Shown here one piece after another: positions 44,252 to 53,866 of a DNA stretch of 64,000 bases. The DNA comes from Strobilurus pachycystidiatus (taxonomy: Eukaryota; Basidiomycota; Agaricomycetes; Agaricales; Physalacriaceae). Under the pieces are notes generated by a model. That model was not told the origin of the DNA, did no database searches, and saw only the letters and a program-made list of their open reading frames with translations. Position 1 is the stretch's first letter; each line of letters opens with the position of its first letter. The position numbers were made by a program, and so were the translations under genes. Where the stretch lies: positions 372,001 to 436,000 of the forward strand of contig JAHLMK010000010.1 of assembly GCA_019915135.1 (NCBI GenBank), written 5' to 3'.

Positions 44252-47200
44252 ATGCGCCCCTCAACCAGCTCTAATATCATCACTCCAATGGCCCACTTAC
44301 CTGGTTCAAATCGTGGCCCAATCCGAGAGTATTTCCTTGATCATCCAAATCTGCTTACCAAGGGCTCTGATGCGCTACAGAGTACAAAGCCAAGGCTCTA
44401 CTGTAAAAAGTGCATCGAAGTAGATATCACGGAGCTTCAAGCTGACGATGAGCGTGCCGTTAAAGAGAGTCGACGAACCACAGTCCGAGACCGAAACGAG
44501 GCCATCCTTCATCGTGCGTGTCAGATTTCCTGTCATCATTCACATCTCAGACCGTGTTTAGTGTTTAGTATAGAGGGGACTGCCACCACTCGGCGATGGA
44601 CTCGGGGTGAGACCGACACCCTGGTCAATCATGTCAAGCGCTGCTCTCTCTGGTCCGCTGCCGAGAAGAAGCGCGCTGAGGACGACACCAATTCTTGGCG
44701 GCATACCAAAACTCCCCAGCGTCCGAGTCATGCTCGAACTGTATCCATTGCTTCTGACGCGTCGCGTCCTGGTACACTTCAGTTCGGAGGTGCTGCCGGC
44801 TCCTCACAGGACATCTACTCGCTTAACTCCCCCATATTCCCTCCTTCCTTCTCTCCTTGGCCGCAATCCTCCTCACGCTCTCACTCTCGTCCACCCAGCA
44901 CTGTTGCAAACTCGCCAGCTGCTGGCTCTATCCTTCTTCCCTCCGACTCAGTCTCATCTATCGGCTCTGCTGATGACGATACTCGTAGCAGAACAGGGTC
45001 CACATCCAAGCGCCGTCGTATCTCGCGCTCGCAGTCTTTTCAACACCTTTCCATCCTTCCATCTTGGTCTTCTACCGATCAAGTCGAGTTTGACGAGCTC
45101 ATTGCTACCATCACAGCATCTGCAGGCTTTTCGTTGTCATGGATTGAGAACCCAGAAGTCCTTCGGTTCTTCGAGAGATTCATTCCGGAGGCCAACGTTC
45201 CAAGTCGCAAGGTCCTGACGACGCGTCTTATACCCACCGTTCTTGAGAAGAAGCGCACTAAGGTATGTCAGACTCATACTCACTATACTAATGTTACGAC
45301 TGAGATGTACTCTAGCTACGCGAGGCTCTTCGCGGGCTCTTTGCAACTTTGGTCTGTGACGGTTGGTCTGGCATCAACTTCCATCATCTCCTTGCTTTCA
45401 TGGTCGTTGTCGATCAGCAGCTTCACAACATTCGCATTGTCGACACCACTGATGAGCGTAAGACTACGGACGAGCTCATGAAGCATATGCTTGCTGTGAT
45501 CGACGAGCTTGGAACAAAGTGGGGTATCACTCTGGTAGCCTTTACCTCCGACGCCTCGGGAGAATCACGCAAGGCCCGCAAGCAACTTGTTCGCGCTCGG
45601 CCATGGCTTGTTGCTCCCGATTGCTATGCCCATCAGGTACGTGTATCCCGCTTGACAGTGATAGATATCTAACCAGATTCATACATGCAGATAAACCTCA
45701 TGGTCGGGGACTACTTCAAAAGAGCTAGCCCAAACTTGAAGAGGTACACCAAGTGGGCCACAGCTCTCATTACTTGGCTTCGGAGCAAGACATTCGTTCT
45801 CGCTTTGCTTCGAGCTGAGCAGGTGGCTTACGGCCTTCGCGTTCTTGCCGTAATCCGTGCGGTCTTGACGCGCTGGACTGCTCACTACCTTGCTTTTCGT
45901 CGCCTACTTGAGATCAGACAGTCACTCGAGTTCATGGTATCACACGACGCGGTTCGCGGGGCGAGGAACTCTCAGTTGATCACTGGGGATAAGAAGGCAA
46001 AGGCAAAGGCTCGTGTCATGGTCAGCATCATACAGAATGCCGCCTTTTGGCACTCTATCACACGGTTAGCATTCTTCAATCATATGCTGATCACGTCAAC
46101 TCAAAATCACACTTACAGAATCAAGAATCATCTGGAACCTCTGGCGATTAGTGCCAACGTCACCCAGTCAGCATTTTGCCGCCTTGACGAGGTTCTTCTT
46201 ACCTTCGGTTATCTATACCATCACTACTTCAACATTCTCGACGACGCAGACCCAGAAGATGTCATTGCCAAGCGAACCCTCCTTGCTACCATCGAGACGC
46301 GTTGGTCTAAATGCGAACAAGAGGTCATGATTGCGGCTGTTCTTCTGAACCCCTTCTTGAAGACCACCCCATTCCAATCCACTACCTCCAATCAACTTCG
46401 CTTCCTTGCTCCCGCCGCCATGCTTGCCTTATTTCGCCGCCTGTATGTGCGCTTTTTCCGCGAGCAACCCGACGATGTTGCACTCTACGAGAACTTGCAC
46501 GACTATCGCCAGAATACTGGCCTGTTTGGGTCCGTTAGTGGTTATGTGTCAATTCTTGCTAAGGTGGCAGAGAAGGAGGGAACGAAGCTGGATCCTCGTG
46601 CAGTCTACAAGGGTCTCTTCGATGCTAGTAGCGGCGCCACTGTGCCTCCGTTGTTCCGTCTCGCGAACCACATCTTCTCCATCTGTGCCAATTCTGCATC
46701 GTGCGAGCGTCTATTCAGCATCATGGGGAACACCCTGACAAAGCTTCGTAATCGCCTTGGTACCAAGACGCTGGCCAACTTAGCGGACCTCAAGATGATT
46801 ATTCGTGATGAACATGTCGCTCACGAAGAGTCAAAGGATCGACTTAAGCGACACTTCGGTCGCTCCAGAGAGCTTCCGCGGCCTGCGCCTACTATCCCAA
46901 AAATCGATGACCTACCTATCCGCGACGCGGATACTTCCTCAACCCATTCCACTGCGGCTTCGAGCAGCTTCTTCACAGCATCGCAGATTGAGACCGCACC
47001 CGCCGCTCTTCCGGACGCTCAAATCGATGCGGATCTCGGCAGTGGCTCAACCGAATTTGACCGCATCGTCAACCAGTTTGAGGACATGGTCGACAAGGAC
47101 GCAGACCAGGAAGCGGATGATGATGATACGATGGATGGCGGATCAGCACTGCCGTCCTCTTTCGGTACAATTGACATTGCTGATCTATTCAATATGTCAG

Positions 47201-47358
47201 CCAGTGCATGGATCAAACAGTACTCAGGTGCAGCGGTCCGTAGTCTCGACGAGGAGCTATCTTTCTATGAGCTTGTTGATTTGGATGCAGACGCAGATTT
47301 AGATGATATGATAGACATTGACATTGACGAGACCGTAGAAGCAGTCCTACACCCGTAA
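44252..47358 (+). CDS. hAT-family transposase
   Basis: DDE-type transposase of the hAT superfamily. The frame is open from 44114; the likely ATG is 44252 (MRPSTSSNIITP). The N-terminal region has a BED-finger-like set (LYCKKC and later LVNHVKRC) with a probable intron near 44,516-44,571, then a Ser-rich disordered stretch with an NLS-like SKRRRIS. The catalytic region has LVCDGWSGINFHHLLAFMVV, ITLVAFTSDASGESRKA and LVAPDCYAHQINLMVGDYF; introns near 45260-45316 and 45637-45690 restore these joins. An intron-like segment 46064-46119 lies inside ITR/IKNHLEP. The C-terminal dimerisation block PLFRLANHIFSICANSASCERLFSIMG is intact (written here in shorter runs: FSICANSASCERLFS, RNRLGTKTL). Ends with an acidic tail at 47358. 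No disabling change seen. Confidence 0.9.
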
Positions 47359-47671
47359 CTACACATCTTCCAAAATCTGATCTAGCTCTTCAACCAACGA
47401 CTGAGTGCCCTTGAGGTGTTCCTTCAAAGCAGCTCGAAACCGTGCACCTGCATCCAAGACTGCGTGAGACGCGTCTATCGCGTCACTGCTCTGCACAAGT
47501 TCCCGTAGATAGATGGTTGTTGCGCTCAATGCATCAAGGAGGCATTGCTGGTGGGCGACAACGGTTTTCAGGTGTGTTGCACCGTCAGAAAGTGAGACGG
47601 TGGGTGCCAGGTCATCGCGCGCTGCGGGTGCCGAATCCGATAATGCACTTTGGGGCGGGACATAACTGAAA
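47359..47671 (-). CDS. antisense accessory ORF within the hAT element
   Basis: Open frame on the opposite strand whose stop codon directly abuts the transposase stop codon. The readable part begins after a good acceptor (CCTCCCGTTTCAG, ending at 47672) with YVPPQSALSDSAP and continues in a helical segment: LKTVVAHQQCLLDALSA, TIYLRELVQSSDAIDASH and LKEHLKGTQSLVEELDQI. Composition is protein-like and coiled-coil prone. There is no ATG in this exon; the upstream exon or exons in 47672-47990 are not resolved. Function unknown; it may be a second element-encoded protein or a chance frame. Confidence 0.4.
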
Positions 47672-48027
47672 CGGGAGGTTGTTTGAGTCAGTGTCAATAT
47701 ATGATGTGGATGGCGCACTCTTCACAGCCAGGGGACGCATAATCTTCTCCTACACGCCAGCGCCCTCCACGGTGTATATGGCACAGGTCTCCGTTACACA
47801 TCGTGATGATGGATTTTCGCGGTTTAGCACGTTGGGACGCGGGAGGAGTTGTCATTGCCGATCACAGCACGAATAAAATGAGCAAGTAACATTGTTTGTA
47901 CTAACAGTTCGACGTGTGTAGTAAAGCCAGTGGGCGTGAGAAAAGCCATGGCCAGAAGATGGCCATAGTCAGTAGCCAACGTGACCTAACCTCGGTCACT
48001 GGCTAGCCAGTGGCCGGCACAACACTG

Positions 48028-48035
48028 ACTTCGAC
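48028..48035. repeat. target-site duplication, right
   Basis: ACTTCGAC immediately after the hAT 3' end; together with 43926-43933 it defines the insertion point in MED10. Confidence 0.95.
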
Positions 48036-48444
48036 TGGGATCATGGTCGGCGTTTGCTGTGATATTTCATCGAGGTGGGCGAGGCGGGTGACGACATCGT
48101 TTCTAGGGCGGAGGTTACGGTATACTACAGACCGAACAGCATACAATACGTACACTTTCGCCCCTACTGGTTTGGTGGGCGGCTGGCCGGGAGGCTGCCC
48201 TGGGTTTCCGCGCTCTTTAGTCGAGTCGTTGATGACTTTGGTGCCGAGCGCGTAGAGGGCATTGGCCAGTTCCAGCAGCTCGCCCTCGAGATCGGCTTGG
48301 ACGCCGACGGGAGGCGGGGATTGGGATGAGCGAGGCGAATCAGGTGCCTGCTGCATGGCCATGATGGTGGTCGATGGTCAAAGTGACGGAGCTTCCTTTT
48401 TCGGCGACAATCTCTTCACCTTTCTTCACCCTTTTACCACCACC

Positions 48445-48789
48445 ATGGCGCCCACAAAAACTGGAAAAGCAGCTGCTGCTGCCACGCCGGAATGTAGAAC
48501 CGCCTTCGGTAAGGACGAAAATCCGTCGTTCGCAAATACAAGCTGACTGGCCATAGAGGTGATAGACATGACACATCCGGCGACAGTCGAGCTTTTTAGA
48601 AGATGGGATCAGAAAGAGGTTGCCTTCATCCAGCTCCTGAGATTCATCCGTATATCAAGCGCAAATCCAGACTCGGTTGTTGTCTCCAAACCGGGGAAGC
48701 ACCATACAATAGTCGGCCACGAAATTACCCCAATCGCAAGCGTAGCCACCCCATCTGTCGACGAGTCAGAGATGCTGATAGACGGTTGA
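48445..48789 (+). CDS. small hypothetical protein, 98 residues
   Basis: Two exons, 48445-48508 and 48557-48789, joined by a 48-nt intron with donor GTAAGG, branch-like GCTGAC and acceptor CATAG. Total 297 nt, an exact multiple of three. The protein opens MAPTKTGKAAAAATPECRTAF and continues EVIDMTHPATVELFRRW, DQKEVAFIQLLRFIRISS, ending SVDESEMLIDG. No family recognised. It is divergent from MED10 with only 82 bp between the two start codons. Confidence 0.5.
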
Positions 48790-49192
48790 AGGCTAGAGGA
48801 CAGTTCGCATCTATCCCTGTAACTCTCGATCCATCACGAGTTCAATGGATGCTAACTGACAAAGACTCTTTCCTTAGGGCTTCCTGTACTATCTATCCCT
48901 GATTATCCTTGTCGTTTGTTTTTCGTTGCCCTTCACTTTTTCATGTACAAGGAGACCGTGGTCATTCGCGTTCCAAGCGAGCCCCACATGTTCTTGCTAC
49001 TATTACGCACATAATAGGAACCAATCCTATTGCGCCCTTACGGGTGTCCAGACAAGGTCCAGAACGTCGGCAAGATGGCTCACAAATATTACCTCCGTGA
49101 ATCTCCTTAAGTTAGGTGCGATTTAAGTTAGATCGAAATGAACGTCAACGACTCCGACTTCACCCTGTACCAGACGTTCATTGCGTCCATTC

Positions 49193-49720
49193 ATGTCTGA
49201 ATCCGCCTCCCAAGTTCTTGTGGTGAGCAGGGTTCTCAACCATAGGTTCCATCATCATCTAACGTCGCTTTGAGGTCGGGGCTGGTCCGTCTGGTTTGGT
49301 TCTTGCGCTGTCTCTCCTCAAAAATGGCATTCCTGTTCGAATTATCGACAAAAACCCAGAACTACGCGTTGGCCAGCGAGGTGCAGGGATAATGGTACGG
49401 TGGCGATCCATTCTATCTGTCGCAGTCTGTCAATTTTTGAATTAGCCACGCTCCATGGAACTCTTCGAGCTTCTGGGTATCGCACCTCCCATTCTTGAGG
49501 TCGCATTTGCAACGCCGAGCGTAAAAACATATGAACTTGAAGCTGGCCTTCATCCCACCGGCACTTTCGAAATGGCACCGTACACCGAGCCGACGGCCGC
49601 TTTTCCCTACGTCCGTTTACGCCTTTCATAATTTTCTATCGCCCCTGACTATCAGGCCGCAGCTCAACATACTTTGCCTTGGCCAAGACCGACTCGAGGC
49701 CATCCTGCGCCATGCTGGAG
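49193..49720 (+). pseudogene. 5' remnant of an FAD monooxygenase (phenol hydroxylase-like)
   Basis: ATG at 49193: MSESASQVLV, a 52-nt intron, then VGAGPSGLVLALSLLKNGIP (FAD-binding GxGxxG), VRIIDKNPELRVGQRGAGIM, an intron, and PRSMELFELLGIAPPILEVA. The sequence continues to FEMAPYTEPTAAFPY and, out of phase, to LGQDRLEAILRHA, which is conserved in this family. After that the frame runs into an Ala/Gly-coding repeat and stops. More than two thirds of the expected enzyme is missing and the last junction cannot be joined in frame, so it is almost certainly a broken gene. Confidence 0.75.
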
Positions 49721-50107
49721 CAGGCACTGGAGCGGCTGGAGGGGGAGGGGGAGGAGCGGCTGCGAGAGGAAGAGCGGCTGCGAGAGGAAGAGCGGCTGCG
49801 AGAAGAGAAGAGGCGGTGGTTGGAGGAGGAGGAGCGCCTGCGGGAAGAGGAGGGAGAGCGCCTGTGGGGACATGAGGGCAAGTGGGTGGAGCTTTGGGAT
49901 GGGCGGCAGCGCCGGCGGAATGCGCAGTTGCAAGAAATGAAGGAGACACTACAGGGGATGGAGAAGGAGCTGCCGGTGTTGGAGGAGGAGCAGCAGCAGG
50001 TGCGGGTGGAGATGCGGCAGCTGAGGGTGAATTTGCAGTCCGTTCCAAGTGCCAGAGTCGTGCGTGCCGCGGGAGGTGTGACAGCAGGTAAAGTAGGAAC
50101 GTTGTAG
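49712..50107 (+). CDS. Glu/Arg-rich coiled-coil ORF
   Basis: ATG at 49712 overlapping the end of the monooxygenase remnant in another frame: MLEQALERLEGEGEE, then repeated RLREEE units (18-nt DNA repeats around 49,757-49,805), then KWVELWDGRQRRRNAQLQEM and EELEEEQQQVRVEMRQL-type coiled coil, ending at 50107. It could be the 3' exon of an unrelated repeated gene joined here by rearrangement. Function unknown; expression doubtful. Confidence 0.4.
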   Translation: MLEQALERLEGEGEERLREEERLREEERLREEKRRWLEEEERLREEEGERLWGHEGKWVELWDGRQRRRNAQLQEMKETLQGMEKELPVLEEEQQQVRVEMRQLRVNLQSVPSARVVRAAGGVTAGKVGTL

Positions 50108-50640
50108 GAACGGCTGGTGCAGCTAAAGCTGGTTAGTTGTGATATCAGGCAACCTGGGGGGACAGTTTGCGCCTCTGTGGCGTAACGGTGCGTAACATCG
50201 ATGTCTGTAAGTGTATAGTAGCGTGCACATCGGGTGAATGTATGGCTTGTCAGTGGTCCTTTCCCGACAGATGAACACCTCGAAAGAAGAATTGTCGATG
50301 CGCACGCAATCTCGTCCCAACCGACTGGCCTGTTCATCCGTTTCCAAGTAAGTACTAACTTCAAAGGGCAACTGCTCTGATAGATTGTCTGAGATTACGG
50401 TTGCCTTAATTTATCTATTCTACGAGGCGTCAAGCTCTTGTAGGTTCAGCTAGCAGTAATTCTTGGTCACCGTCACACTCTGTGAAATGCTGAGCATTGG
50501 ACACCAGCACAATGCCGAACCGTAATGGCACGAGTCGAAAATGTGGAAGGTATCTCGAGACTCGAGAGTCCGACGTCGAACACTGGTCCGTCGAACAGAG
50601 TCTCTCGATTGCCGCAAACCCTAACCCGAGCGAGTACAAC
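50108..50640. other. intergenic
   Basis: A short open stretch near 50,268-50,350 reads HLERRIVDAHAISSQPTGLF before a GTAAGT and might be a stray exon; no gene could be built. Confidence 0.35.
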
Positions 50641-50819
50641 TCTTGAACTGGATCAACCAAAAATTAGCGCTCAGCCCCAGTGTACCCTTTATACTTAACT
50701 TCCATGTCGAAAACGCCGTCTTCACCAATGCTGAAGACGTCGGTCCAGGCTGCGTCTTGCCTTCTCTGCCTCAGGGGAACTCGGGGAGCTCATTCGCGGA
50801 AGAGTGGCAGGTACGAGAC

Positions 50820-51300
50820 AAGCCATTCACGTTTCGACGGCATGACGAAGGGCGCGCAGGTGCGTCTTCATTGTTATATCTAAGATATGTGCGCTGCGCT
50901 GACGATGGAATAGCCAGTGGTTTGGGGCGACGGCACTGGATCAAGGATATCCTGCTCAAAGGCGACTCGTGCATCATCCGGGTCAAATCCAGGGCATTAA
51001 GGACTCGGGGTTGCGCAAGCGTGGAGGTGATGGGTTCGCAAGGAGAGTCTCACGAGCAAACCTGGCTGGGATATGCACGCAAGGTGTGTTGGTCTTGGTC
51101 TTCAATCTATGGGATCCATGTGCTCACTGACACCAGACCGCTCTGCTTGGCTGTCAACGCCGACGAAGGCGAACCAGAGACGTGCAAGGACCGCGGGATC
51201 TTGCTCGGTCATGGGCACAAGCCCATCGAGGGCTGCCTCCCCGCCGGGCGCGCCAGGACTTCTGTCACTACAATGGTCAGCAACACACATCGATCGCCAT
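50820..51300 (+). pseudogene. decayed NDUFV1-like (complex I 51-kDa) sequence
   Basis: Pieces of the NADH-binding subunit of mitochondrial complex I lie in correct order but different frames: HWIKDILLKGDSCIIRV (one frame), IKDSGLRKRGGDGF at 50996 (shifted frame; the family has SGLRGRGGAGFPSGLKW), SLTSKPGWDMHAR (family SFMNKPGW) and LAVNADEGEPETCKDRGIL with IEGCLPAGRA. The family reads VNADEGEPGTCKDRE. At least two frameshifts and several lost Gly residues of the FMN/NADH site make it non-functional. The functional gene must be elsewhere. Confidence 0.75.
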
Positions 51301-51994
51301 CAAGGATGCAATCCTCGCACTGGTTGTCTGCTAACTGTCAAGGCAGACCTGAACGAACAATTTGTTGCGCCACAATACCTGTTCCATGTCAACGATGCCG
51401 CGCCATACGCTCTCCAAAGCTCAGCAGCGAGGTGACGGACTCATTGGGGGGATGGACGGACGAGGTATCGGCGGAGGTTTGCAAACATCTTACACCACTG
51501 GCATACGTACGTGCCTACTGACAAGTTCCGCAGTGATGTGATGGGAGCATATACTTACACAGTCGAGATCAATTCATCGTCGTCATCATCAGTTACTTTT
51601 TGATAAGCTTTTCAACAACGTGTCGTGGTCCAGCTATCATGGACTGAATCTGAGTCTTCCTGGCGCTTTCTGTTGCCCAGATCTCTGCTGCTGGGACCTC
51701 TTCGCGCCCACAGCAACTCTACCTTCCTTCGCGTTGTTCCTCGTCGAGCCAAGTCATGATCAAACAGTGCCAACGCTCGCATATGGAGATGGACCCTGCG
51801 TGAACCTTGACAAACGACTACCCCAATCCGGCGCCTCGTTGAACGCCAAACGGGGACAGACTCGAGCACAAGGATTGTCATTTTTGGAGCGAGGAAGATA
51901 TGACGAGCTCTTTATAAAGCGGAGGTTTTGCATTTGCGTCCCTATCCTTTGCGGTCCCCTCCTTTTCTAGTTTCTGTCCCCGTCGGGATCAGCT
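51301..51994. other. intergenic, receptor promoter
   Basis: Possible further NDUFV1 debris to about 51,520, then the upstream region of the STE3-like receptor. No pheromone-precursor ORF with a CaaX ending found. Confidence 0.4.
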
Positions 51995-53561
51995 ATGGCG
52001 TTTCCACCTAATGAAGCTTTCATGGCTGTCTCGTTCGTGGGGTTTGTGTTGTCTCTCCTGCCTCTGCGATGGCATCTTCAAGGTGGGAAATCTACCGACG
52101 CTGGCTAGGCAATACATCGGGACGATATACTGACATACCTCCAGTTCATAATGTTGGGACATGCGCCTACATGATCTGGGTTGGGATCGGTTGTTTAAAC
52201 CTGTTCATCAACGCAGCGATCTGGAACCACAACGCTATTCTACGCGCTGAATGGTTCTGCGATATCTGTGAGTTCCATGCGCTCCTCCATCGCGGCAATT
52301 TGCTGATATTGCCCCAGCAACCCGAATCACACTCGCAATGACCACCGCCATCCCCATCTGCTCGCTAATCATCAACCGACGTCTGTATTTCATCGCGACC
52401 TCAAACACGGTCATGTCCCCGCATGAAGACGTCTGTCTCTGCCTTCCCCCCCCCCCAGTGTCATGTGGTGCTAAACCCCTCACAGCGTCGGCGTGCAATG
52501 GCCTTCGAACTCGCCATGGCGATCGGCGTTCCCGTTCTATTTGGCATGATCCTCAGTTCGTTTTCTCTCCCGATTTCAAAATGTGAGATGTGCTGACAAC
52601 TTTCAGGTTATATCCCACAGGGCAATCGCTTCAACATCTACGAGAACTGGGGCTGTTTCCCGTCCATCTATAACACATGGGTTAGCCTCTTGATCAGGAA
52701 CGTCCCTCCGATCGCTATCGGTTGTGTCTCTGCAGTGTATTGTGGTATGTGTTCCGACCATATTGCCTATGCACCGTGCTGAACGTAGAAAAACAGTCCT
52801 AACCGTCATCGCATTCAACCGTCGCCGGCGGCAGTTCAACCAAATGCTCTCCCAATACTCTAATCTCAACTCCAACCGATACTTCCGCCTCATGCTCATT
52901 GCCTCCATTGATATCTTGTGTACCATCCCCCTCGCAACATGGGTTCTGATCCTGAACGTTGGCTATCTGCAACCGTGGATTAGCTGGGATAACGTCCATG
53001 CGAGCTTCATGAACGTGTATCAGTTCCCTGCACTGATATGGCAGAACGAGCCTGGGGCATTTGGAATCGAGCTGGAGCGTTGGTTGACACCGCTTAGTGC
53101 CTGGCTCTTCTTCTTCATCTTCGGAGTACATGCCGAGTCAAGGAGGAATTACAGGACGCTTTTGAATTCGCTGGCGAATAAGCTTGGGACGTCGAGCTCG
53201 TTCCTTGCTGGTAGCTCTTCAACGATGCGTTCTTCGACTGGTCAAAGGTTGTATCTCTCGTCACATTCGTTGTGTACTAATCACCACGTCCGTTTGTAGG
53301 TCGACCAACGAACACGTCATGGAGCGCATGCCAGAAAGGCCGAAGGGTTACTCAATCGACTCGTTCGCTGACCCGAGAAAGTCCTTCCCGATCGCTGAGC
53401 CGTTCGACCGATCCGAAGGCTCCTTTAGTGCTGTGGAGAAGGACATCGACGCGCATTCCGACTTTTGGTCGGCGGATGCTTCTCCCAAACGCATCTCTCC
53501 CGAGCCTGTGCCCATCGCTTTGCCGTTCAAGTACAGCAGGAAAGGTCATGACTACGTCTAA
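51995..53561 (+). CDS. STE3-type pheromone receptor (GPCR)
   Basis: Seven-transmembrane lipopeptide-pheromone receptor of the fungal STE3 family, coupling to the mating MAPK pathway at the plasma membrane. ATG at 51995: MAFPPNEAFMAVSFVGFVLSL (TM1). Exon joins give RWHLQVHNVGTCAYMIWVGI, FINAAIWNHNAILRAEWFCD, STRITLAMTTAIPICSLIIN (TM3), RRRAMAFELAMAIGVPVLF, YIPQGNRFNIYENWGCFPSI, WVSLLIRNVPPIAIGCVSAV, RYFRLMLIASIDILCTIPLA and a last helix at LTPLSAWLFFFIFGVHAES. The cytosolic tail is Ser-rich and ends KYSRKGHDYV at 53561. About seven exons; one intron carries a C13-type homopolymer near 52,447. No pheromone precursor or homeodomain mating gene is nearby, so it may be a non-mating receptor-like gene. 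Confidence 0.88.
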
Positions 53562-53866
53562 GATTTGATTCACGAAACAGACAATGCTTCCTCTGTGTAC
53601 ACTACATGCGGATTATACCGACCGACCCACTGGTAGTCGGACATTGTGTATTATTTAGTTTGTGTTCATGGTCTTATGCTGTACTGCCACTGTAGCTTGT
53701 ATCATTCTTTACGACGTCTCATGATATGCAACACCTTCGTTTACTGTTTCAAAAACACCCTGCGAGAGGATTCGAATGGAGTCAATCATACTAATGACTA
53801 GGTTCGCTGGATTCGGGCGATGGATGCTTTGACTTGAAAAGCATGGGGCCTCATTGTTGAGAGTCC

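Larger units (their letters stand above)
43934..48027 (+). mobile_element. autonomous-looking hAT transposon (4,094 bp)
   Basis: Terminal inverted repeats: left CAGTGTTGTCCCAGCCAGTG, right (reverse complement) CAGTGTTGTGCCGGCCACTG, 9 identical bases at the tips and three mismatches over 20. A perfect 8-bp duplication (ACTTCGAC) flanks both ends, the hallmark of hAT elements. It carries a full-length transposase on the plus strand and an open frame on the minus strand abutting it. Inserted in MED10. Confidence 0.95.
43644..48362 (-). pseudogene. MED10: MED10 (Mediator subunit 10) interrupted by a hAT transposon
   Basis: Mediator middle-module subunit 10 (yeast NUT2), normally needed for RNA polymerase II transcription. 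The 5' part (48362-48154 and 48102-48028) encodes LEGELLELANALYALGTKV, NDVVTRLAHLDEISQQ and PTMIPVEV. The 3' part (43925-43817 and 43766-43644) encodes LAEIDNGRNPMQLTRDRIQ, ATENQFMNGKINALD and TYRTYLNEALVQNWPDLED. The hAT element sits within codon V of PVEV. Omitting the element and one 8-bp duplication gives 516 nt, exactly 172 codons with the stop, in one frame, with two introns of 51 and 50 nt. Read straight into the transposon, the protein stops after about 10 extra codons. The rest of the gene shows no decay, so the insertion is recent or tolerated (second allele, second copy, or splicing out). Confidence 0.93.

Noticed and set aside
49636..50364. 242-residue minus-strand Pro/Ser-rich ORF
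   Set aside because: It is the antisense of the Glu/Arg coiled-coil repeat and reads as low-complexity SSSRSR; explained by the plus-strand repeats.
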